A DNA stretch of 53,079 bases from Pseudomonadota bacterium (GTDB lineage Bacteria > Pseudomonadota > Gammaproteobacteria > Steroidobacterales > JBCBZW01): the NCBI GenBank assembly GCA_039193195.1, contig JBCCWS010000041.1, positions 1 through 53,079 on the forward strand. Direction: 5' to 3'. The notes under the pieces are model-generated. The model did no database searches. It had not been told where the DNA came from and saw only the letters and a program-made list of their open reading frames with translations. The first letter of the stretch is position 1. Each line of letters begins with the position of its first letter. Positions 46,401 to 53,079 of the stretch are shown here, in pieces. Made by a program: the position numbers and the translations under genes.

Positions 46401-46552
46401 GGCCCATCGGCGGAGACCCGTGCCTCGCTCCAGCGCCCGGCTTCGAACAGGGGCGCAATGCCCCGAAGCACCTCGGACTCCGTCTCTACCGGGTTGCACC
46501 CCGCCAGGAGCAGCGCGCTGAGGACACCTAGGAAGAAATCAACCTTGCGCAA
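43424..46552 (-). CDS. TPR-CHAT lipoprotein protease
   Basis: 1042 residues. A lipoprotein signal with lipobox LLAGC near residue 19 starts the protein, so it should be anchored in the cell envelope. Long TPR-like helical repeats fill about 100-700, including AWRAYLANARQDDWESTAKRRL and repeated ALAQADFAAAREAV-type units. The C-terminal third is a CHAT (caspase-like) domain: the catalytic His is in LLHYAGHGEVDL and the Cys in LVVLAACDTAAYSD. CHAT proteases cut at specific sites and need an activator. It starts at a TTG preceded by GGAGAG. Convergent with the sigma/anti-sigma pair and divergent from the unknown 333-residue gene. Confidence 0.88.
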   Translation of the reverse strand: MRKVDFFLGVLSALLLAGCNPVETESEVLRGIAPLFEAGRWSEARVSADGPAIPCAPVLADALRDDCGEIMDPDVASQARLRTFQASSGDFDDHQWALWFLSLPSDRPRSAPLMELHLEGNEASDWHWNDLAAAYYSARRDDTDWRAYEAGLIAVGRALALAPNEPRTLYNRALILESMGMLMAAEEAWRAYLANARQDDWESTAKRRLRHLETAREARAAVRATVGQIASEPSMLAAQRDPAVRQLVRSELASDLLDDGRLLEAIGNDPAGSCHGDRSTVLERLGDLQRLLTAPSLLLDTLAWLCERETTERGRLVRELAGAMALDRNGEVSLAREQAASVYPALAQDGSPLACVARLVEGSILFAQQRYQDARQFEALNAALEVATSCEYPIVVARGFERLGSTALRRSRSEEAVAAYANAQAALSGGHDVVRQARIAALHANTLGAFGNHDAASAALVNALKDARQAALPPETIATLCILGAGISALADAVNMLELYADCTLRNLPNDAEPTYRVEAHVVRGSGRLQLGKLALAQADFAAAREAVRETGDPNEARLNEVFVELQVGLAMVTESPLLALSPLQTAAAFYEENGTTSSELMAREALVRTFDNLGQTEQADKELRILLQRLDSLPTAGDREIRRWRYQSERTAYERQLRAQIRSGAHKEALATLVRSRQPDRFGNESVQAIIDAATPEGSRGQDEVTVIFAWLGNAVVSWRIDTAGKLVFFEAPSRATGQASWQTLVERAAGTSAVPVPGGREAALAQLYDALIRPMTSDLGADARVHIVPDGPLFGLPWPALWDREVELYLVQQFYVDVAVELRANAKRSVAAPTWSQVDVFADPEADRTIALAAVARDAQVIEEVFTALGAAVSLHRGASLTQDTFEQALFSADLLHYAGHGEVDLVDPSRSRLVLQRDTSGDLLESITAHDLETLEADGRTAPRLVVLAACDTAAYSDRLPHALSIVRPLLELGTLEVMGALRPIEDVAYNALMERFYRGVGTGQAPFEALVRAQRAAVSTDDVGAMAAWQYVQLFRYE

Positions 46553-46728
46553 GCCTTGCTCTCCAGTGCCTTCGCTAACAAGGCCGAATAGTAGTCGATG
46601 GGTCGCCGCGGAAACGCGACCCCGGATGCCTGCTCGTCAGCGATTGAAATTTGAGGCGAGAGAATTCGAGCCGCGGATGCACTAGTTAGTAGCTCTATCA
46701 ACAAAACAAGCGGCTAGGAGGCCACCAG

Positions 46729-47730
46729 ATGACGCTAGCTAGGATAGAACTTCGCGGTGCGATCAACATAATCCCGTTGCGGCATAAGGACGGTCGCACC
46801 ACGTTTCTCGCCGGACTCGCCGACCTGCGAACAGGCCTGCAACGTCCCCAACTCCCGTACCCGATCTCACCGCACATCCCCGCGATTGTCGTGCGTTCGG
46901 ACCAGGTTCGGGCGCAGTCGTACATCGAGCCTGATCTGGATTTCGCCGGCAACGACGCTAGCGCGTTCGGCAAGGCCCGTCATTGCGTCTACAGCTTCGA
47001 CGATGAGCTCCTGACCCTCGATGGGACGACGAGCAACTGCTTGCAGTTCGCCATGTCGTCGCTGCCGAAGACCGCCGACCCCTCGCGTATGCCCGTACCT
47101 GGCACACATAACGAGCAAGACCTGATGTGGGTGCCCCCGATGGGGCATGCGGACAACGGCGATCGGCGCAACTGCGGTGCCATCGATGGCCCGCGTCTAC
47201 TCAACACCAACCTAACACCCCGCGACGGGGTCTGCGACGGTGGAGAGAAAAAGGCGGACCTCGTCGGCACCGTACACATCGATCGCGGTCACTTCTACGT
47301 TGATGGTGTGGTGGTCGAGGGCGACGAGCCCCTCGGCTTCGGCTTCCGCGATGCCCGCAGCCCAGACGTCGAATGGCGCCAGGCAATCTACACGCGGCTG
47401 ATCTGGGATGTCGAGTGTGAGGACACCTTGGAACTCGTCCTCAAGCACGGCGAGAGCGAACGTCGTCGCTCCATCCAGCTGAGCTCCGGCGGCGGGCGCT
47501 ACGACATTGTGATCGCCAACTTGGAGTTGGAAACCTTGCTTGCGGTGGGGGGCATCGCACCGCCCGTGTCCAATGCGGATGGCGACTACGCAGTGGGCTA
47601 CCTCTTGTGCAAGGAGGTGCCTACCCGTGATCAAGGCATGCCCGTGCCGTTCTGGGATGGCCCCATGGCCGGCATGTGGCGCACCTGCAACGCCGCCCTG
47701 CGCGAAGAGCTTCCGCTCCCCCCTGAGTGA
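46729..47730 (+). CDS. unknown conserved-looking protein next to CHAT
   Basis: 333 residues with no signal peptide or membrane helix. The sequence opens with LARIELRGAINIIPLRHKDGRTTFLAGLADLRTG and contains several Cys residues (HCVYSFDDE, NCLQFAMSS, NCGAIDGP, DGVCDGG) and a charged mid-region. It ends with VGYLLCKEVPTRDQGMPVPFWDGP. A strong AGGAGG precedes the ATG. No domain was recognised. It precedes the papain-like protease by 19 bp, so the two form an operon divergent from CHAT. A role as substrate, inhibitor or partner of either protease is possible; none can be shown. Confidence 0.6.
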   Translation: MTLARIELRGAINIIPLRHKDGRTTFLAGLADLRTGLQRPQLPYPISPHIPAIVVRSDQVRAQSYIEPDLDFAGNDASAFGKARHCVYSFDDELLTLDGTTSNCLQFAMSSLPKTADPSRMPVPGTHNEQDLMWVPPMGHADNGDRRNCGAIDGPRLLNTNLTPRDGVCDGGEKKADLVGTVHIDRGHFYVDGVVVEGDEPLGFGFRDARSPDVEWRQAIYTRLIWDVECEDTLELVLKHGESERRRSIQLSSGGGRYDIVIANLELETLLAVGGIAPPVSNADGDYAVGYLLCKEVPTRDQGMPVPFWDGPMAGMWRTCNAALREELPLPPE

Positions 47731-47749
47731 AGCGAGGAGACGGCGACCG

Positions 47750-48334
47750 GTGGCGGCACCCCTAAAGCGCTTAGGCGCTGATCTGTCACCGGTCGCCTAC
47801 GCCGAAGTGAGTCACTTCCACGGGGTGACCCAGCGCGCGAGCCGCCTGTGTTGGGCGGCTTGCGTTCAAGCCCGTCTCGCGATGGACGCCACACACCGGG
47901 AAGCGCCTCCCGACCAGGCTGCGCTCGCCTTCCGGTTCGTACCCGATCCCGGTGCGAAGGAGGATCTCGCGTGGCTCAGCGCGCGGCCTAGCCACCCGTG
48001 CAACCAACCGATGCCGCCGCAACGGATGGCCGCGGTGTGGCACGCCTTGGGTTACGCGAGCGCTCGTCGGCTGGAACTGCCGATCGCAGATCTCGGCGGT
48101 GTACTGCTCGCGCAGCTGCGCCGGAACTGCCCCGTGCAAGTGCGCATCGAGGGCACCCACGCGGTACTTGTGGTGGCCTACCAGCGCAGCGCCGACGGCC
48201 GCGAGGGCGTGTTCATTATGGACCCCGCACCGGCCGCGGCCGGCGGCTGGCAGCGCCTTGGCAAGGCGACCACCTGGCTCGATCTTTGGATCGACCTCGA
48301 ACGCCCACACCCCGCGCCTACGCCGCGGGATTGA
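47750..48334 (+). CDS. papain-like cysteine protease (C39/C70-like)
   Basis: 194 residues. SRLCWAACVQARLAM near residues 33-47 carries the catalytic Cys in the usual CWAA context, GTHAVLVVAYQRS near 140-152 the His, and VFIMDPAPAAAGGWQRL the Asp. This is the pattern of C39-like and AvrRpt2-type papain-fold proteases. There is no signal peptide. The start is a GTG with GAGGAG upstream; a longer in-frame reading would overlap the preceding gene. It follows the unknown 333-residue gene, and its 3' end overlaps the RND adaptor by 17 bases. Confidence 0.72.
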   Translation: MAAPLKRLGADLSPVAYAEVSHFHGVTQRASRLCWAACVQARLAMDATHREAPPDQAALAFRFVPDPGAKEDLAWLSARPSHPCNQPMPPQRMAAVWHALGYASARRLELPIADLGGVLLAQLRRNCPVQVRIEGTHAVLVVAYQRSADGREGVFIMDPAPAAAGGWQRLGKATTWLDLWIDLERPHPAPTPRD

Positions 48335-49385
48335 TCACGCGAACGGTCTGCCCATCGCGCAGGGTCTCCCCACCGCGCACCACCACGCGATCTCCCTCAG
48401 ACAGTTCGCCCTCCACGGCCACGAGCTCGCCAGCGCTCTCGCCCGTCTCCACGGCCACGCGCTCAGCGGTCCCATCCTCGCGCACGCGGTATACGAAGGT
48501 GCCCTCCTGGCGCAGGATCAGCGCGTCGCGATTCACGGCCAGGGAGGCTCGCGCGGAACGCAGGGGCACGGCGGCGCTGACCAGCTGCCCTAGGTTCCAA
48601 TAGTCGACAGCGGCTGGCGGCAGATCGATGCGCAATTCCATGGCTTGCGTGCGTGCATCGATCGGCGGCACCACAGACCTTACCGCGCCGACGAAGGTGG
48701 ACTCGTAGCCGAACAGCTTCAGCTCATCGCCCGCACGCACGCGACCGGAGTGCTGCAAGGGCGCGAGTACGCGTACCTCCAGCTGGGTCGTGTCCGTGAT
48801 GCGCCCGAGCACCGCTCCGCGGGCCACGGTCTCACCCTCGCGTCGCTCGCGCGCGGTGATCACACCCCCGAACTGGGCACGCACCTCGGCCCGCATCAGC
48901 TGATCGCGGGTCTGCGCCAGGCGACTCTCGGCGATGCGCAGATCGCTCGCGGCCACGTCGCGGTTCGAGCGCGTCTCGTCGTACTCGTTACGGGCAGCGC
49001 TGTTGCTGGTGAGGAGGTTTTCGAAGCGCTCAAGCTGCGTGTCGAGGTAGGCGAGTTGAGCGGTTGCACGGGTACGCTGGGCCTCGAGCTCCACCAGCTG
49101 CAGGCGCAACTGCGTAGGGTCGATGCGCGCGATCGCATCGCCTACGCCCACCCGCGTACCGGGCTCGGCCACGTACTCGAGCTCACCGTCGATCGCCGCC
49201 GTGATCTGCACGTCGTTGCGACTGAACACGGTGCCTGTGATCGGCACCGTCGGCACCACTTCGGTGAACACCACAGACTCCACAGCCACCGGGCTCGCCG
49301 ACGTCGAGGGTGCCTGCGCGGCGGCAGCGAGCGCGAATAGGGGGGACAGGGCAATCAGCGCAGCCGCAGTCGTGAGGTGTCTCAT
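48318..49385 (-). CDS. RND efflux membrane fusion protein
   Basis: 355 residues, periplasmic adaptor of the HlyD/AcrA family. A signal peptide (LIALSPLFALAAAAQA) is followed by the lipoyl-like half motif VFSRNDVQITAAIDGELEYVAEPGTRVGVGDAIARID near 58-94, a coiled-coil hairpin (LQLVELEAQRTRATAQLAYLDTQLERFENLL) and the matching half QFGGVITARERREGETVARGAVLGRI. Unusually, it lies downstream of the permease, with a four-base overlap (ATGA). No TolC-like gene is in the window. Confidence 0.92.
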   Translation of the reverse strand: MRHLTTAAALIALSPLFALAAAAQAPSTSASPVAVESVVFTEVVPTVPITGTVFSRNDVQITAAIDGELEYVAEPGTRVGVGDAIARIDPTQLRLQLVELEAQRTRATAQLAYLDTQLERFENLLTSNSAARNEYDETRSNRDVAASDLRIAESRLAQTRDQLMRAEVRAQFGGVITARERREGETVARGAVLGRITDTTQLEVRVLAPLQHSGRVRAGDELKLFGYESTFVGAVRSVVPPIDARTQAMELRIDLPPAAVDYWNLGQLVSAAVPLRSARASLAVNRDALILRQEGTFVYRVREDGTAERVAVETGESAGELVAVEGELSEGDRVVVRGGETLRDGQTVRVINPAA

Positions 49386-52300
49386 GCGGTAACTCCATCA
49401 GCAGCGGGGCCCGGGTCGCGCACGCCGCGGAGGCGACGACCTAGGCGGTGGAACAGATCGCCGGTCTCGCCCATGCGCAGCAGGCTCGGCATTAGCAGCA
49501 GGGTGAACAGGGCGGAAAAGCACATGCCACCCACGATAACCGTGGCGAGGCCGCGGTAGATGTCCGAGCCCACGCCGGGAATCAGCATCAGCGGCAGCAT
49601 GCCGAAGATGCTCGTCAGCGTACTCATGTAAACGGGCCGAGCCCGCACGACGATGGCGGCGCGGACCGCCTGCGCACGGGAGAGTCCGTTGCCTTCGCCG
49701 TGGCGGGTCTCGCCGACCAGCAAGATGGCGTTGTTTACCACCAGGCCGAGCAAGATGATGAAGCCGATCATGGTCAGCATGTCGAGGGACTGGTAGGTGA
49801 CCAGATTCAACAGGCTCAAAGAGCAGATCCCCCCGGCCAGCGCCAGCGGCATCACCAGCAAGACCAAAGCCGAATCGCGCACCGACTTGAAGATGGCCGC
49901 CATCACCATGAACAGGATCAGCACCGCCAGCAGGAAGTTCGCGAGCATGCTGCGCAGGGCACCCTCCAGCTGATCTGCGCTGCCGCGATAGGTAATGGTA
50001 GCGCCAGCGGGAAGGGCCTCCTGAATGGCGGGGCCCGCGTCTTCGCGCAGGCGCGCCAAGGCCTCCTCCACGGTCATGTCGTCGGGTGGCACCACCTGCA
50101 GGCTGATCGTGCGCTGGCCGTCAAAGCGCCGCAGTTGGGTCGGCCCTACGGTGCGCTGGAGCCGGGCCAGGGAGCCGATCGTCTGCGGCCCGGCCAGAGG
50201 CGTCGCGATCGGCATCGCTGCGAGCTCCTCCGGCGTCCCCCAGTCCCCCGTGCGCAGGATCATGTCGTAGCGCTCGTTGCCGTCGAAGTACTCGCCCGCG
50301 AAGAGCCCACCGGTGGTGGCGCGGATCGCATTGGCGAGAGCACGTGGGTTGAGCCCAGTCTCGGTGATGCGACGCTCGTTCGGGATCACCTGCAGCTCGG
50401 GCTCGGCGAGGGAGAGGCCCGGCACCGGCCGCACCTGCGCCCCCGGGATGACCTCTTGGATCTTGCCAAGGCCCAGAGCCGCGGCGCTCATCAGCCCGTC
50501 CATGTCCGCGCCCTGCAGGTCCACGGATATCGAGCGCCCGCCGCTGCCAAAGCCGATCCCGAGGAGCGAGGCGCGGGTTGCGAACACCTGCGTGTCCGGG
50601 ATGCCCTCGAGCATGCCCTCGCGGAACATGCTGAGCCAGAGTTCGGTCTGCGCCGGATCCGCCGGGTAGAAGTAGAGGATATTGAAGCTACCGAACATGG
50701 AGAGGTTGTAGCCGCGAATGTACGGCGCCTGCTCCCGATCCATGTGGGGCCGCAGGCGCTCGATGATCTCCGCGCCAATCTCCTCTGTGAACACCTCGTT
50801 GTTCACGCCCGGCGGCATGTTGAAGAAGACGGTCACCGCATCGGCCTGCGCGGACGGCAAGAAGTCCGCCTTCGGTTTCAGCGCCAAGGTCAAGCCAATC
50901 GATAGGCTCAGCAAGCCCACGATCCACACGCCGCGGCGCAGGCCCGTGTTGGTGAGCACCATCACGGCCTTGGCGAGCCCGGTCCACCAGTGGGCGTAGG
51001 GATCGCGCTCGGGGAGCTTCTTCAACAGGTACCGGCTCGCCGTCGGCACCATGGTCACGGCGGCGAGCAGCGAGGCCAGTACCGACACGGACAGGGTGAG
51101 GGCGAGGTCTGAGAACATCTGCCCCTCAACGCCGGTCATGAACAAGATCGGCAGAAAGATCGCGACGGTGGTCATGGTGGAGGCGAACAAGGCGCCAGAC
51201 ACCTGCCGCGTGCCCTTGAGCGCGGCCTGCTCCGGGTCTTCCCCCTGCTGGCGGTAGCGCACGATGTTCTCCTGCACGATGATCGCCGCGTCGAGCACGA
51301 GCCCCACGGAAAAGGCGAGGCCGGCGAGGGAGATCACGTTTAAGGAGATGCCGAACACCTGCAGGGCGACGAAGGACGCGGCCAGACTCACGGGAATGCT
51401 GAGGCCGATGATCAGGGTGGCCCGCCCGGCCCGCAGGAAGGTCCAGAGAATCCCCAGGGCGAGGAGTACGCCAAGACCTAAGTTGTTCTGCACCAGGGCG
51501 ATGGCGCGGCGGATGTAGACGGAGGAGTCGAAGGAGATCTCCGCCCACAGGCCAACCTGCGCCAGCGCACCTTCGTTGAGCTCATCGAGCACAGCGTTGA
51601 CGTCGTCGAGCACAGACACCGTATTGGCATCGTTGGTGCCGGCGACGCCCACGTAGGAGGCGGGATAGCCGGAGCGGATGTTGACGCCGAAGGGATCGAT
51701 CATGCGCTTCTCGACCACCGCCACCTCACGCAGGTGCACGGGCCGCTGCTCCACCCACCCCACGATGAGCTCACCGAGCGCATCCACGTCGTGCTGACCG
51801 ATGTAGCGCACGGTGTACTGGCGACGGCCGATGTCCGCAAAGCCTCCGGACGCATCGCTGGCGCCGGTGAGCGCGCCCTGCATGGCGGCCACATCGATGC
51901 CTAAGGCGGCCGCCCGATAGGGATCGAAGGTGATGCGAATCTCCTGCGGGCGCTGACCGTTCATGTCGACGCGCGCCACGCCGTCGATCTTCGCCAGGGC
52001 AGGCTCGACCACGTTCTCGAGCACATGCTGGTACTCGGGCGAGTCCATGTCGGTGTTGGCGTTGTCGCGGCGCGGGTAGATCTGGATCGAGGCCGCGTAG
52101 TTGCCACCGCCCTGCCCGCCCATGCCCACGAAGGGCTCGTTGGCGTCCGCCGGTAGCGGCGGGGTCTGGTTGAGGTTGTTGATCACGTTGATCAACGCCT
52201 CGTTCATGTCCGCGTCCACGGCGAAGGTAAGGGTGATGGAGCCAAAGCCGCGGGAGATGGTGGACTGCATTTCGAGCACGCCGGGCGTGCGTCGCAGCAC

Positions 52301-52507
52301 GCTCTCCTGGGGCTCGATGATCTGCGACTCCACCTCCGCTGGCGCCGCCTCGCGCCAGCCCGTATTCACCGAAATCTGGGGCTGCTCTAGGGTTGGCAAC
52401 AGCTGAATCGGGCGTTGCGCAATCGCCAGCATGCCAAATAGGGCGAGGAGCGCCAGGAGCACGGCCAGGGCGGCCGGATTGCGCAAGCTTAGTCGAGTCA
52501 GATCCAT
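49382..52507 (-). CDS. RND efflux permease, HAE1-like
   Basis: 1041 residues, standard length for an AcrB-type pump. MDLTRLSLRNPAALAVLLAL is the usual RND N-terminus and sets the start at 52507. The large periplasmic loops and 12 helices are present. In TM4 the proton-relay motif reads GLVLDAAIIVQENI, keeping the first Asp of the usual pair but with Ala for the second, as in many related pumps. It is transcribed before the adaptor gene. Drugs, dyes or lipids are likely substrates; none is assigned. Confidence 0.93.
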   Translation of the reverse strand: MDLTRLSLRNPAALAVLLALLALFGMLAIAQRPIQLLPTLEQPQISVNTGWREAAPAEVESQIIEPQESVLRRTPGVLEMQSTISRGFGSITLTFAVDADMNEALINVINNLNQTPPLPADANEPFVGMGGQGGGNYAASIQIYPRRDNANTDMDSPEYQHVLENVVEPALAKIDGVARVDMNGQRPQEIRITFDPYRAAALGIDVAAMQGALTGASDASGGFADIGRRQYTVRYIGQHDVDALGELIVGWVEQRPVHLREVAVVEKRMIDPFGVNIRSGYPASYVGVAGTNDANTVSVLDDVNAVLDELNEGALAQVGLWAEISFDSSVYIRRAIALVQNNLGLGVLLALGILWTFLRAGRATLIIGLSIPVSLAASFVALQVFGISLNVISLAGLAFSVGLVLDAAIIVQENIVRYRQQGEDPEQAALKGTRQVSGALFASTMTTVAIFLPILFMTGVEGQMFSDLALTLSVSVLASLLAAVTMVPTASRYLLKKLPERDPYAHWWTGLAKAVMVLTNTGLRRGVWIVGLLSLSIGLTLALKPKADFLPSAQADAVTVFFNMPPGVNNEVFTEEIGAEIIERLRPHMDREQAPYIRGYNLSMFGSFNILYFYPADPAQTELWLSMFREGMLEGIPDTQVFATRASLLGIGFGSGGRSISVDLQGADMDGLMSAAALGLGKIQEVIPGAQVRPVPGLSLAEPELQVIPNERRITETGLNPRALANAIRATTGGLFAGEYFDGNERYDMILRTGDWGTPEELAAMPIATPLAGPQTIGSLARLQRTVGPTQLRRFDGQRTISLQVVPPDDMTVEEALARLREDAGPAIQEALPAGATITYRGSADQLEGALRSMLANFLLAVLILFMVMAAIFKSVRDSALVLLVMPLALAGGICSLSLLNLVTYQSLDMLTMIGFIILLGLVVNNAILLVGETRHGEGNGLSRAQAVRAAIVVRARPVYMSTLTSIFGMLPLMLIPGVGSDIYRGLATVIVGGMCFSALFTLLLMPSLLRMGETGDLFHRLGRRLRGVRDPGPAADGVTA

Positions 52508-52698
52508 GGTTTTCCCGCACCGCTGAGGGTAGTAGGCCGACGCGCATGCGGATTTCTGGCACCGCGCGTCCGTCTGCGACACTTCGCACGGCACTTGGAT
52601 GTCGTCAGAGCGGAAAAGGTCGCCTCGAATATCGGCGAACGGTTCGGCGGCAGGTGATGGGTCTGGGCGCACGGCCGACGAGGCCGCTGGCCGGCCGG

Positions 52699-52839
52699 TC
52701 AACGGCGCTCGTAGATGCGGAACTCAAAGCTGCGATAGTCATCGCGCAGGATGATGTGCCACTCGCCATCGTCGAAAGCTGGGAAGTAGGTGTCTCCCGG
52801 GTGGTCACCCCGGACTAAAGAAAGATACAGGGCGCTAGC
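52699..52839 (-). pseudogene. folA: 3' fragment of dihydrofolate reductase, interrupted by IS1380-type element
   Basis: On the minus strand, codons before the stop at 52699 read ALYLSLVRGDHPGDTY then FPAFDDGEWHIILRDD and end FRIYERR. This matches the last 40 residues of bacterial DHFR (E. coli: LYLTHIDAEVEGDTHFPDY, ending EILERR). The similarity stops near 52839, where a TGA follows shortly in the same frame and the IS sequence begins. The N-terminal 110-120 residues, including the catalytic Asp and NADPH site, are missing. The 5' half should lie beyond the IS outside the window. Confidence 0.75.
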
Positions 52840-53079
52840 CTGGATTATTCATGAGCCAAAAGAGAAGAAGGCCCTCGATGTGTTAGAAAGGTGTTACGAC
52901 ACAGCACTTTCGGACACAAAGAAGGCCTTCCAATGGAGGACGTTACCACAGCGCAGGGTGCACTGTTCAACACAGGCTTTGGCAAGCCCCTCACGGCGCG
53001 ATTTGACCACCCGAACAGCAGCTCGGACGGCGGTGCGATTCTGCTGAAGGCTTGCGACCGCAAGCTTGGGTTGATCGAA
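52840..53079 (+). mobile_element. left part of an IS1380-type insertion sequence
   Basis: The element probably begins between about 52838 and 52850, where DHFR similarity ends. The first 90 bp are non-coding and hold a repeated agaaggcc string (about 52868-52875 and 52921-52927). The transposase gene follows and runs off the window. The exact terminal inverted repeat cannot be set without the other end. Confidence 0.7.
52933..53079 (+). CDS. IS1380 family transposase, N-terminal part
   Basis: The first 49 codons of the gene are visible, cut by the window end. The sequence contains PLTARFDHPNSSSDGGAILL then KACDRKLGLIE, which is the conserved entry of IS1380 transposases (usually S-S-D-G-G-x-x-L-L-x-x-x-D-x-x-L-G). 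The catalytic DDE residues lie beyond the window. Orientation is rightward, opposite to the cut folA gene. Multi-copy IS of this family often cause contig ends, which fits the position. Confidence 0.85.
   Translation, partial: MEDVTTAQGALFNTGFGKPLTARFDHPNSSSDGGAILLKACDRKLGLIE

Noticed and set aside
42094-48334. Type III-E CRISPR (Craspase) interpretation of the CHAT-sigma cluster
   Set aside because: No gRAMP effector, cas gene or repeat array is present, and the CHAT protein is a lipoprotein; only the general protease-sigma logic is similar.
49700-50905. Plus-strand frame of 401 codons
   Set aside because: Complement of the RND permease with His/Gln/Arg-rich composition.

Overview
The window looks like chromosomal DNA of a GC-rich gammaproteobacterium, probably free-living and aquatic. 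Taxonomy is inferred from gene content only: a DcaP-type porin, YpfJ, DUF423, an HAE1-type RND pump, NatAB, SerB and a type IV pilin. Most genes are housekeeping or envelope functions. No rRNA, tRNA or CRISPR array was seen. Both ends touch mobile DNA: a 141-bp element with 22-bp terminal inverted repeats begins at base 1, and an IS1380-type transposase gene runs off the right end after its element cut a dihydrofolate reductase gene.

Layout. 0-6.2 kb: a secreted polysaccharide-lyase-like protein, a DUF2306-like membrane protein, a hairpin cluster, then a coupled operon of a lipoprotein alpha/beta hydrolase and a NatAB-type ABC exporter. 6.2-12.4 kb: a sparse, accessory-looking stretch with a ThsB-like TIR protein, a glyoxalase-fold protein, an FRG-domain protein and a TIR-transmembrane protein, plus long gene-poor gaps. 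12.4-17.2 kb: serC-serA-serB, the whole phosphorylated serine pathway in one operon, followed by an NTF2-like protein and an alpha carbonic anhydrase. 17.2-24.2 kb: a LysR regulator divergent from a DcaP-like porin, then a minus-strand cluster of a beta-propeller-like protein, an SbsA-Ig-like protein and a multicopper oxidase. 24.5-33.2 kb: LtrA, an SDR/thioesterase/YpfJ operon, a class V aminotransferase, DUF423 with a carboxylesterase, a single-domain asparaginase and a LON-domain protein. 33.3-41.9 kb: a pilin, a secreted M14 carboxypeptidase with a small partner, a methanethiol oxidase/SCO pair, an MFS exporter behind a near-perfect SoxR operator, and a secreted calcium-repeat protein ending in a terminator.

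42.0-48.3 kb is the most interesting block. An ECF sigma factor, a single-pass membrane protein resembling an anti-sigma factor, a 1042-residue TPR-CHAT lipoprotein protease, an unknown 333-residue protein and a papain-like cysteine protease sit together. A regulated-proteolysis signalling system is a reasonable hypothesis: an envelope CHAT protease would act on the membrane anti-sigma and free the sigma factor. From 48.3 kb to the end lie an RND efflux pair in permease-then-adaptor order, the folA remnant and the IS.

Operon calls rest on 4-8 base overlaps or short gaps on one strand. Functions are family-level assignments from motifs read by eye; no database search was possible.
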